DNA of 64,000 bases, taken from NCBI GenBank assembly GCA_025558075.1, contig JAHLKF010000011.1, positions 496,001 through 560,000 on the forward strand. The letters are read 5' to 3'. Both the position numbers and the translations under genes were made by a program. Below, piece by piece: positions 1-10,570 of this stretch. Numbering within the stretch: the stretch's first letter is position 1; each line of letters begins with the position of its first letter. Below the pieces are notes generated by a model. It was not told the origin of the DNA and ran no database searches. It worked only from the letters and a program-made list of their open reading frames with translations. The DNA comes from Gaertneriomyces semiglobifer (lineage: Eukaryota > Chytridiomycota > Chytridiomycetes > Spizellomycetales > Spizellomycetaceae).

Positions 1-3000
1 ATGCTGAGCTAGGAAACGCTTTAAAAGATCGTGATTCCAACATTCATGAGCTCCAAAACGATGCTGCATTGCTAAGGACTGAACGCGATCAACATTTGAG
101 AACCATAGACGAATTGCGACGTGACTTAGCCCAATTGAATGACGGGAGCAGCATGAAAGACCAGGAATTATGCCAGTTGCGTGTACAGGCATCCGAGATG
201 CGTGATCTCATCCGAAGACTCAACGCTGAATCGTCGCAGCAATCTCGGATGCTCGCGGACAAATTGGATGAAGTGCAAAGTAGTCTTAACAACACACAAC
301 AGGATTTGCACCTGAAAGTGCAGGAAACTGAGCAGTTGCTAGCTCAATGCTCACAGCTGCGATCTCAACGCGACCATAAGGATGCTGACATTCAAGCACT
401 CAAAGCAGAATGTCTCTCAAAGGATGCACTGATAGACAAGCTTCGGGAAGATATGTTGAGGGATAAGCAGCATCTTCAGCGACAACTTGATAATGCGAAA
501 GCATCCTTAAAACAGTTTGAGGAGGTTGTGGAGACAAAATCCCAAAACATAATTCGGTTGGAGAAATTGCTGTTGGAGATGGAAGGTTCACTGCACGAAA
601 TGAAAGGAGCAATGTCATCCGAGCGAACTCGCTTCGACAACGAAATGCGCGCATCGAGTAGCGCCCTCGAAAAATCGAGTCAAGAACTAAGGCACAAAAC
701 CGCTGAAATTGAGAATTTGCGTGCGTCAATGTCTCGGACGGAGGTGGAGCTCAACCGCGCACGCAGCGAGCTTGAATCTCGCCAGCAGGAGTTACTTCAG
801 CAATTGGGGTCTGCCAAAAAGAAGATTGAAGAAACCGAAGCGAAAGTCAATCAAGGAACAGCCGATCTTGAGGAAGCACGGTCGGAGAGTGCAATCAAAG
901 ATGAAATAATTTCAAAGTTACGTGCGGAAGCTATCAACGCTCGACAGGCATTGGAGGCTGATGTTGAGGCATCTCGGCTAAACGTCATCAATGTCCAACA
1001 TGAGCTGGAGAAAGCGATGACTTATAACGAAGAGCTTTCTACCCAAATTTCTGCACTATCTACCAATCTAGATGTTGCTGGTCGCGCTCTTGAGGAGTGC
1101 AGAGGCGAACTTGGGTCCAGTAAAGAAATCAATAGGCAGCAGGACCAGGAGATCCAGCGCTTGAGACAAGAAGTTCAGACATGTCGCGCAATTATTGAGA
1201 CCATACGCAAAGAGCTTGCAGACTCCCAACTCCGAAGTGCCGACTTACGAGGCCAAGCTGAAAGCACGTTGCGAAGCCTAGAGACGGAACGCGCCAAGGT
1301 GGATAAACTGGAGGAGCAACTTACTGGCGCAGATCGGCAGATGCGTGAATGGGAACAAAACGAAAAGGATTGGGTACACGAACGGGAGGCTCTCGAAGCG
1401 CAGTTACGGACGGCCTCTGACGAAGTGCAATCAATAGAAACTCAAAAGAAAGCGTTGCTCCAGGAAAGTTTGGCAAGCGCGACACAAGTGTCGTCCTTAG
1501 AGCAACAATTGTCAAGTTGTCGCACCTCCATTGCAGAGCTTGAAGCAAAGCTTACGAAGGAAGTAGATATCAACGAACGATTGTCATGCGACTTACGTTC
1601 CAGAGACACCCATATAGCAGCCCTCACTCAAGACTTGTCATCTACCACAGCGAGGTTAGCCCACACTCGGGAAACCTTAACAGCCACTAAAGAGGAAATG
1701 CGTCAGCTGGAGCTTGATTTTTCGTTGAAGGAATCGTCCTTGGCCGCTTCTCAAACAGATCTGCGCCACACGCAGAGTCGTTTAAATCAAATGGAGATAG
1801 ATCTCGACGAGAAAGGCGCTGAAAATAAGCAGTTACGTCAGCGTGTTGAGAACGTCAGCTCTGAGCTCCTAAGAACTCGAGTTGATGCTGAGGCTCAAGG
1901 TCAGAAGCTGGTCGAGTCTCAAAAGCTGATTTTGCAGTACAAAAGCGACATTGCGGAATTGAATGGGAGCATTACTGCCCGGGACTCTCTTGTCGTAGAG
2001 CTTGAGAACAAACTGCGCTTGAACGATGCAGCCGCTGCGTCCTATAGAGACAAAATCCAGCTTGAAGTCAACAACCTCTCAACTATAATTGCTGCCAGGG
2101 AATGCGACAATACTCGCCTTGAAGGTGAATTGAGCGCGAAAATGACAATTGTGGATGAACTACAAGCAGAAGTGTCACTTAAATCACGAGCGTTAGAACA
2201 GCGGATCCAAGAAATTAGCGCACTATCTGCGAAATCACAGAGATTCGAAAGCGATCTCGCCACATCCCAAGACCTAGTAAAGCAATTAAATTCCCGAGAA
2301 ACCGCGCATCTTGAGAGGATCCATTCTTTGTCTGGCATCATCTCTTCAAATAATGCCGAGTTAGCAGCACTACGCGCTGAAGTTGCTGCTAACAAAGCGA
2401 GCCAAGGGGATATCGAAGTTTTAACTCGGAAAGTTGCGCAAAGAGATGAGCGCCTGTTGATGCTGGAAAATCAGCTAGAAGATGCCCAACGACAGCTGCA
2501 GCGCGCAGAGGCAAGCCTTCACGAGGCCAGCAACACCCAAAATGTGATTGAGCTGAAGATGGCCAATGAAGTTTCAGCTAGGGACATGCAAATTCGACGG
2601 TTACAGGATGATTTAAAGAGTAAGAATACCGAGTTGGCGGACATTAAGACTCAGGCCAAAAGTGCTGTGACTAGTGCAAGGAAAGAAGCCGCAGAAGCGA
2701 GAAAGGACGCTGCCAAAAGCAATGAAACTACTGAGAAACTCTGTGTTCTTGAACGTGCATTGAAAGAAGCGGAGAGGAGATTTGAAGGAGAAAAGGCAGA
2801 CTTGGCATGCCGTGTCCGTCAACTGGAGCAGGACTATGAACAAACAGAGGCGAATCTTGTCAGGTATGAACGAAGAATGCTATTGGTGGGCTGGTGCTGT
2901 GCCATTATGTTCATGTTCACTGCGGAGTTTGTTGCAATACTGTTCGTGTACGCTACATGGCGCGACATGCAATCATACCACAGACTGGTTATACCGTGAA

Positions 3001-3642
3001 TTCGACCTGGCATCACCTTGTCCACCCTTGATGTTTATTGCGATGAAGCAGTGGCTAATCATTCGGCGTTCCATTGCACTGGTTCAAAAATATAGGACTC
3101 GTGCAGAACTGATCGAGGAACGTCGTGAGAAACAGGAGATGGAGGAAAACCATAAATCGCAGTTGGAGCTACTGACGCTTCGTGGCCAGTTAAAGAAGGA
3201 GGAAGTGAAGAAGCTTGGAGAGCTGAACGCGGAACTCTTTGGCCACACGAACAACAAACAGAAAATCAAGCACGTGGCTCAACTCAAAGAAAAGAACATT
3301 GAACTTGAAACGGTGGGGAATTGTCTCAGTCCTTGGCTTACAGGCGAGGACTCATTTGGCTTTCACTTTCAGAAAACCCTGACGTTGTCGCGTGAATGCG
3401 AAGTGAACAGACGGAAAATACAAAGTTTACAGAGAGAACTTGAGAGTTATCGATCCATTGCTCCGTTAACTGGACATGGTAATGGTAGGAAAGTATCCAG
3501 AGCTGGTCGCGCTGCGTCAAGTCAACGCCACAGCGTGGCGGACATTTCGATGGTCATTGACAAGATCGTTGAAGAACCTGAAGACAAGGAAAACGTAGAC
3601 GCCACCTACTCCAGCGGTGGTCTGAGTTTTGTTATTAACTAG
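1..3642 (+). CDS. Coiled-coil protein with HMMR/kinesin-12-type C-terminus, 5'-truncated by the window
   Basis: The reading frame is open from position 3, so the gene starts outside the window. About 950 residues of nearly unbroken heptad-rich coiled coil (E/Q/L/R/K rich, no prolines) are followed by a short C-terminal module. That module contains FGHTNNKQKIKHVAQLKEK, close to the C-terminal signature shared by the hyaluronan-mediated motility receptor and KIF15 (kinesin-12); both are spindle microtubule proteins. I join the parts by two introns. One is 2864-3095 (GTATGA donor, AAAATATAG acceptor, GCTAAT branch, phase 2). The other is 3313-3372 (60 nt, GTGGGG donor, TTCACTTTCAG acceptor). The join gives a smooth coiled coil across LVR/TRAELIEE. 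Without the first splice the frame stops at 2999 after a hydrophobic stretch (see findings). If a motor domain lies upstream it is a kinesin-12; otherwise an HMMR-like protein. The HMMR-type motif is clear; the identity of the whole protein is inference. Confidence 0.7.
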
Positions 3643-3712
3643 TAGTTCTATACAAAGTTGTGATATTTATATAGTGCAGAAACGCCCGCATCCCCACTGA
3701 TGGTGCGTCGGA

Positions 3713-5284
3713 TCACAAGCCGAACCCATTCATTATAGCCAACATTTCATTCGCAAATCCTTCATCAAGTGCTGTTTCCGCCCGTCCTGCCTCTGTCAGC
3801 ACTACAGTATCGCTTTCCGAATGTGGCTTCAAATCCATCGTTTCCACTTGCGCTGACTGCTTTTGCGATACCTCAGTAACGGGCTCCTCAGCATCGATCG
3901 GGCGCGGATCAGCCATCCCACATGAATCTGCCGCATCTGGTATAGCGGGTTGATCTCCAGACTCCGCGGCGATGGCGGTGGCACCCAACACAACCGTTTC
4001 CTTGATAGGTAAACCGAGATTCTTCCGTATACCATTGGTGGTTGCCTATCGGTTGATGACTATATTAACAATGGGCCCGCAATAGCGTCCCGGGTGCCTC
4101 GTACCTGAAGCCCAGCTACCTTGTGGATAGATTGAGCGATGACACGTTCAACTTTCTCCTTGAGAGCATCATGGATCTATAGAGCATTAGACGTCACAAC
4201 TGCACCCAAATGATGGCGAACGATTGCTCTGGGCTTACAGTTACCAGTGGATTCGAAGTTTCAATAAAGCGCTTCTCGGTCTTTGTCACTGCGTGGTTTC
4301 AGTTTGATTAACGTCTGCACAGGATAACCGTCTTACGAACACTCGACAACCCAAACGCTTCTAACCTGGTTCCGCGCCTAGCCGGCGAACCTGAGCTTCG
4401 AGGGCGACATTGCGAGCCATTAACATTTCCACCGATTCGTTTAACTCCCGGATTTCTCTTTGCCGTAAATCAGCATCCTCTGTGAGCTTCCGCAACTGAG
4501 CCATGATTGTAGGGTCATCTACGGTTCTGCTGTCAGCACGAGTATTGACTCTGTCAACATAAATCGCAGCGAACCACCTCCTAAAGTAGGCATGGCATAG
4601 TGTGCACGACGTTTGTACTTAGCAATCGCTTCATCACGTTCCTTCTTGAGTCTAGTAATTTCATCTTTGAGATCCTCGATGCGCTGGGTATAGCATTCTT
4701 CATTTTCAATGGCTACGGCGCCGTCGGTATCCAGGCCATCATTCACCAATGTAGAGCTAGATGAGTCGGCTTCTGTTCCGGCATCACCCACCGTGCTCTT
4801 TCTCGTGTGGTTGTCTCCTTTCAATGAAATAGATTGTAGTGAATGAGAGAAACTCCCGCTTCCACGTTGAGACAGCAATACGCTAGGAGAAATGCCGTAC
4901 TGAGGTGGAGTGAAGTTGTTGACGGCGCTTGATCGTGCTTCTTTCAGAGGCGACGCAGGAGCCGGCCTTGGCGGTAAGGCACCTGCCCCTACCGGATGCT
5001 CGCGCCGAAATGGACTTCCGCTATAAAATGGTGATGAAGGGAACGTGAGGAGCTAGTTCAGCAAAAGTGACCAATCAGCCTTACTTCGGAGACCTCGCGG
5101 GCCCAGGGGATATGCGGTTTTGATATGCAGACTTCCCAAAGTGGACGTTGTTTAAAGGCCGGGGTGGGGTAGGCGCACTGTCGTGGTCCTGCTGTACCTC
5201 CTTTCTACCACCAAATGCCTGACCTTCGTAATTGACGGGTTTTCGTCTCGCCTTCATGCTGGAGGTCCCCGTGGAAATGTCCAT
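3713..5284 (-). CDS. Unrecognised proline-rich and coiled-coil protein, six exons, 414 aa
   Basis: Exons on the minus strand are 5284-5085, 5020-4578, 4518-4366, 4288-4245, 4176-4105 and 4045-3713. The five introns (64, 59, 77, 68 and 59 nt) keep phase throughout and the sum is 415 codons with a TGA stop. The start is the ATG at 5284. The first 140 residues are basic and rich in Pro, Ser and Gly with no fold I recognise. Residues around 180-265 form a charged coiled coil (RIEDLKDEITRLKKERDE, then LRKLTEDADLRQREIRELNE). A short conserved-looking helix (ALKEKVERVIAQSIHKVAGLQ region) precedes an acidic tail. No signal peptide or membrane segment is visible. It is convergent with the upstream coiled-coil gene (70 bp apart). 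A cytoskeletal or centrosomal scaffold is possible from composition alone, but I do not assign a function. Confidence 0.75.
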
Positions 5285-5816
5285 CGCGGATGCTACAGCG
5301 GCCGAATTGACTGCTTGCTCAGTAAGTTCTTGGCGCTACAAGAATTCTAGGTATGCTGCTTCAGTTAAGTGTTACTTGAGACTTGAAGCGTGATGGAAGA
5401 ACATTAAATTGACGAACGGCTACCCGGCCAAAAATCATTCGCAACACAACGTAAGCTGGTACGCTCTTCGAGGTTTGTGGGCCCAGAGAGGGCATATCTT
5501 GAGCCAGTTGACTCTTCCCACTTCAGCAATGACGAGGATCAGCAAGAGCCCAAAAATAACCAGCCTCTGGCGCGCGCTCTGGACAGTAGAGCGGAGTCAG
5601 GTTACGTAACGTGTTTGGATGACATAAGCACTTCAGAATTCTTTTTGCTGATTTGGACACTCGCGACAAGCGTGAACAATAATAACACCATTTCACTTGC
5701 TCTGTTGCAGAAGCCATTGGGGACGTTTCGTAGTGGTCTGATAGCTTTGGGATTTTAAAGCTCAGTTGGGTCCTTGAACGTACTACACAACCCGTGAGGA
5801 AGCCTTGCATACCAAC
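5285..5816. other. Intergenic, divergent promoter region
   Basis: This 532-bp stretch separates the divergent starts of the minus-strand coiled-coil gene and SDA1. Short open frames on both strands overlap each other and show no family resemblance or splice logic, so I treat it as shared promoter and 5' UTR sequence. I see no clear motif in it. Confidence 0.6.
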
Positions 5817-8099
5817 ATGGTTAAACGTAGCCGGGCCGAGTTCCTGGCCTGCAATTTACCGCAATTGCAGAATCTGATCAAACGGGACCCACAGTCTTAC
5901 CGCGACGAGTTTTTGCAGCAATGGAGGCACTACGAAAGCGCTCTTGCGATCTTCCGGTTGAAACCTGAATCGGATGCCAAAGAATTCGGAGAGCTCATTA
6001 CGTTCATCAGTCATGTTTCGTTTTGTTACCAGGAAGACTGTACTCAGTTTCCGCAACAACTTATCGATATTTTGTCGACGCACTACCAAATTCTTGAACC
6101 CGAGTTACGCCGGACCATGGTGCAGGCACTGGTCCTTTTGAGAAACAAAGATCTTATCTCAACCACGAGCTTGCTATCGCTGTTCTTCACCCTCTTCAGA
6201 GCAAAGGATAAGCAGCTTCGCAGTTTACTCCATTCGCATATCGTTAACGACATCAAGAATGCCAACGCGAAAACCACTAATAACAAACTTAACAAAACCC
6301 TGCAGAATTATATGTATACCATGTTGAAAGATTCCAACGAAACGGCTGCGAAGAAGTCTTTGGAAGTGATGATTGATTTGTACAAGAAGAACGTGTGGAA
6401 TGACGCTAAAACCGTCAATGTAATTGCGGAAGCATGCTTCTCACCAGTGCCAAAGATTGTCGCGCCGGCGCTTCATTTCTTTCTTGGATCCAACGACAAA
6501 AAGGATGACGATCAAGATTCCGACGGTGATGTTCCCGACATCAGCGCGCTGAAGCACATGGCCCAGGTCAATAAGAAGAAAAAATCTCGTCGGACTGCTA
6601 TTGAGAAGGCCATAGCGACCACGAAACGAAAGGAGCGGGCAAAGATGAGAGCGGAGACGTTTAATTTCTCTGCGCTCCATCTTTTGAACGATCCCCAAGG
6701 CTTTACCGAGAAGCTGTTTTCCAGACTGAAACACACTACTTCGTCGAATTCTTTTAAGTTTGAGCTCCGACTTCAAATGATGAATCTGGTGTCGCGCATG
6801 ATCGGTATACATAAACTGATTGTGTTTGGCTTTTACGAGTACGTCATCAAGTATCTGAAACCACAACAACGTGACGTTACTGCCATTTTGGCGTTCGTTG
6901 CTCAGAGCTCACATGAACTTGTACCCCCGGATGCGCTCTCGCCAGTTCTACAGGCAATTGCGGATACTTTTGTATGGAATAATATGGCGTCAGAGGTTGT
7001 GACAGCGGGCCTTAACGGGTTGCGCGAAGTATGCGCACGTTGCCCACTTGCGATGTCAGAAACCCTGCTACAGAGTTTGATTGAAGATTACAAGAATCAC
7101 CGGGAGAAAGGCCCAATGAACGCTGCTAGGTCACTTTTGGGCTTGTACCGTGAAGTGAACCCGGAAATGCTTAAAAAGAAAGACCGCGGCAAGGTCGCTT
7201 CTATGGCATTGAAAGAGTTTAAACCAGCAATGTACGGTGAGGTCAGGGTAGCGACAGGGATCGACGGTACCGAGTTCCTCGAGCGTCTTAACCGCCCCGA
7301 CGAGGATAATGATGAAGATGAAGAATTTGAAGTTAGTGACAGTGACTCTATCACGGATGAATCTTGCGATGGAGGAGCTACTGGAAACGACGAATGGTGT
7401 GATATCGAGAGTGAGGAGGATGATACCCGATCTGTAGATGATGCTGATGGATGGGACGAGTGGGAAGAGGCTAGTATGGACGAAGATGACGAAGAGGAAG
7501 GTAATACTGGATCTGAAGAAGAAGAACCGGCAGTGGGAACTAGAGAGACTGCCGGCGCAGAACCATCCCCAGCCAAAAAACCAAAGCTGGGGATAGCTGC
7601 AGAAAAAATTCTTACAGATGAAGACTTCCGGAAATTAAGGAAAATTCAACAACTTCGGGCGGCTCAAAAACTTGCCGGTGTTCATTCAGAAAGTCTAGAT
7701 GAGGACTTGCTTGAGGATTCGGATGACGGTGCTGTGGACGAAGACGATGGGTAAGCTGACTTACTTGCGTACTGCGAAACCAGCATACACTTACGATGTA
7801 TTTTCATGGTTTGTAGCGACGTGGTTGATGTTTCGCGCATCATGAAAGGTATCAGGCGCAAAGATGATTATGAGGCGCGCTTGGCCTCGATCAAAGCAGG
7901 ACGAGAAGGACGCGATTATGGCTCCAAGAAGAACAAGGAAGAGCGTGGCAGCAAGACGAATCGGGAGAAGTCCAAACAGAAGGCTGTCATGATGATGGTT
8001 CACAAAAAGAGTGTGAAGGGTAAATCGAAAAGGTCATTGCGAGAGAAGCAAAAGGTGCTGCGAGCTCATATCAAGAAACAAAAGATGAAGAAGCATTAA
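5817..8099 (+). CDS. SDA1: SDA1, 60S ribosome-biogenesis and nuclear export factor
   Basis: Two exons, 5817-7750 and 7817-8099, with a 66-nt intron (GGTAAGC donor, TTTGTAG acceptor, phase 2), encode 738 residues, within the usual size of the family. The start is the ATG at 5817; the frame is open slightly further upstream but has no earlier ATG. Family hallmarks are visible: the N-terminal NLPQLQNLIKRDP and FRLKP helical region, the repeat-like VLLRNKDL and LFFTLFRAKDKQLR segments, the KIVAPALHFFLG block, then a long acidic Asp/Glu stretch (about residues 495-580). The basic C-terminus encoded by the second exon (REKSKQKAVMMMVHKKS, then RSLREKQKVLRAHIKK) matches the conserved SDA1 tail. SDA1 is a nuclear HEAT-like protein needed for pre-60S maturation and export. 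The identification is firm. Confidence 0.97.
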
Positions 8100-8734
8100 A
8101 GCATTTTGTAAATACATCACTTGTCGAAGTCCGGTGCGTATCGTAATGTAATGAACAGATTTGGGCTTGACGCTCTAAATTCTCAGTGGGGCGAGCAGCG
8201 CATTGTAGTATAATTGAAGACCCCGGTTATACCCTCATGTGATTCGGCCCTCTGAACACCGCAGCTTCGGATTCAATCAGTTTGAACGATGGCTACTAAA
8301 GCTTAGATGATGGCGGAGTCAGCCATCGGATCGGGATTGGGACGGATAAAAGCGGCATCTCACTGGTCTTTTGCCATCTTCGCGAAGTAGAAGATAACTA
8401 GGGATGGAGACATATGACCAAGCAAACGTAAGCCCTAGTGTGATTCCCGCTGCATCTCAACTGCCCTCTAGGTATATTGATGCATCATTACAGGAGGCAT
8501 CCAAAACCGCGACAAGCCGGACACGTCTCAGCTTCGAGATCTCCCCATCAACGTCGTCAACTAGAGTTAACCGGATCTACCATCCCCAAAATCGGCGAAA
8601 GTACATTCTCTGGTAGGCTGGGACTGAGCGTGGAAGAACAATTCTATTTGCCGAAGGGATTGCGTGGGACCCCGAGTGTGGCTAATAGAATGTTTGGGTG
8701 CGAAGACAGGATTGGCGTTACCTGTGTACACCTC
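8100..8734. other. Intergenic between convergent SDA1 and ING genes
   Basis: These 635 bp lie between two converging 3' ends. Short plus-strand frames begin at 8404 and 8477, but the second runs antisense into the ING PHD exons and neither resembles a known protein. I see no tRNA, snoRNA or repeat here. Confidence 0.55.
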
Positions 8735-9862
8735 TTACGGACTGGGACTGGTACCGCAGCACGTTGGACAAAGCCATGCACCTGAACGGATGTTTAGGGT
8801 ATATGCATGCTAATTAGGTTCGATAGAACTAACCTTCAGGGGGAGAAGAAAGCTTTACACAATCCAGATGAAACCACTCATGGGGGCAGTCTTCGTTGTC
8901 ACAAGCAATCATCTCGCCATAAGACGACTGCTGGCAAATACAGTAGACGTCATCAGAAGTGTCAGGAGTGGGAGCTCTCCAATACGAGGAAGGTGCTTGA
9001 GATGTTTTCTCTCTGGAAACCGCAAGTTAGACAGTACTAAACCCAAGCAATGACGGGCAATCTCACGTTCTTGCGCGCTTTCGATGAGCTACGCCTATCC
9101 GGCGCGACGAGGGAGGATTTGGGTTGACGGTCTGCGCGTCTAGTGAATAGTGATCGGAATATGGTATTGAGGTAGTAGCAGCAGGACGGGAAAATGAATC
9201 TCTCGGTGTCCGTAATGAAGCTATGGCGCAGGTGCGCTCGGGCGAGTCGTTTTCGATCAGACCGTCGGGTTCTATTCTCATCGTTAGATGGTTGAGGTAT
9301 TTGCTGAGGATATCGTGCGATTTTTGAGCCATCTTGACCTTTTCGTCGGCGAGCCGCTCGCAGTCAAGATATTTCTGGCGTATACATTCGTAAAGTTCTT
9401 GCTGCTCAGGAAAATCTCGGGACAAATCCATGGGAGTCGAATTTCTTGACGCAACCATTCTTTTTGAATTGTTGCCCGCCCGGGCGTGTTTGCTGGTAGC
9501 AACTGGAAGCCCACCCGGCCTTGATGTTAGCCGAGCCTGACGACGTGTGACGCTATCCATCTGTGAAAACAGAAGCTGGCGAATATCGCAAAGCTCCTGA
9601 CGGAGTGCTGTAAGAGTATAACAGATGAATGCGACAATGAGATAGAGTCAAACACTGCTGAAATCTGGGTAAGGTTACCGTAAAACTCTTCATCACGATC
9701 GCTTATCTCGCGAAGTATCGACGTTATGTCATACGGGACAGGATCCAAAGCTAATGGAAGGACGTTCCAGTTGAGCCACGATAGAATCCAGCGATCAAAC
9801 ACCACAATGCATGTTATGTACCCACAATCAATGAAGTCGTAAAGAAAATCGTCCAAATCCAT
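8735..9862 (-). CDS. ING-family histone reader with C-terminal PHD finger, 291 aa
   Basis: Five minus-strand exons, 9862-9826, 9750-9679, 9607-9067, 9012-8834 and 8781-8735, keep phase and end in TAA; introns are 75, 71, 54 and 52 nt. The N-terminus ([37 protein letters not shown], then [20 protein letters not shown]) matches the ING N-terminal helical domain that docks into histone acetyltransferase or deacetylase complexes such as NuA4. Residues about 240-285 are a complete C4HC3 PHD finger: CIC, CDNEDC, HLDC and CPTC in the canonical spacing, with the Tyr before the first Cys and the Trp of EWFH that form the H3K4me3 aromatic cage in ING proteins. The PHD finger is split over two short exons, so single open frames miss it. 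The first intron uses a GTGGGT donor, the weakest call in the model. Which yeast ING it corresponds to cannot be decided here. Confidence 0.9.
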
Positions 9863-10570
9863 CTCCAACAATTCCACTCATCAAGCGCACTTTCGGTTCC
9901 CAACTGTAGCTGCTAGACCGCGATCTTGGTTCACAGCACACAAGCGGGATCCACAATCAAGTCCACTGGGAGAGTTTCCACTCCTCCTGCCTTTCCGTGC
10001 TTCTTGACTGGAACTGGTGATGCCGTGTCCGGGGATCTACGAAGCTATACAGCCTTTCTCACTGCCAATTCAACGAGGTGGTTTCTTTGTAGCGTGTGGT
10101 GAAGGTTCGTTCCCTGCGCGTTCGCGCCTTAATGAAATTAGGGTTGTACGTAAGCAAGGTGTAACCCTATTTAAATTACATGGTGTAAACTAGGGTTTCA
10201 TCGTGTCAGCGGCCAACTCGCTTGCTAATGTTGCCTTGCAATGTGTGATCGTATTAATACTCGGTGGAGGCCACTCACCACCCATGTTGGCGTCAGTCGG
10301 TCAGCAGGATCAGCAAATTTCATCTTCCGGTGATGTGAGGCAATTGCAACTCGGTCGTTTCGACACTACGTCCGCCATCGAACAGTCGGTTTGGCTGGTC
10401 TTAGCACTGGGGCACTCTTTATCGATGACAGAGACTCCGAAATATGCTTGCGTAAGCAGAGTTGGGCAAGCGCGACATTGTCCAAAACGCGTCGAGGCCT
10501 CGTCCGTCCTTGCACATACGGTTCTCATCTCACCAAGTGTGGTGGAGGGATTCATAGGACGTCCCACCCC
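9863..10570. other. Intergenic, divergent promoter region of ING and dynein genes
   Basis: These 708 bp separate two divergent starts. The dynein frame is open upstream to 10391 but has no ATG before 10571. A longer overlapping plus frame (10203-10943) has no recognisable content and is out of frame with the dynein. I see no clear regulatory motif. Confidence 0.5.

Noticed and set aside
2782..3095. A separate gene starting inside the first coiled-coil gene
   Set aside because: The amino acids before 3096 in this frame have no coiled-coil character, and a phase-2 splice joins the two frames neatly.
8404..9053. Several plus-strand frames that looked like a spliced gene downstream of SDA1
   Set aside because: The opposite strand here encodes the PHD finger exons of the ING gene with perfect zinc-ligand spacing and clean splice sites; the plus frames after 8735 are antisense shadows and the earlier one has no family match.
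10138..10198. TTAGGGTT and TAGGGTTTC words upstream of the dynein as an interstitial telomere
   Set aside because: Only single scattered units, not an array.
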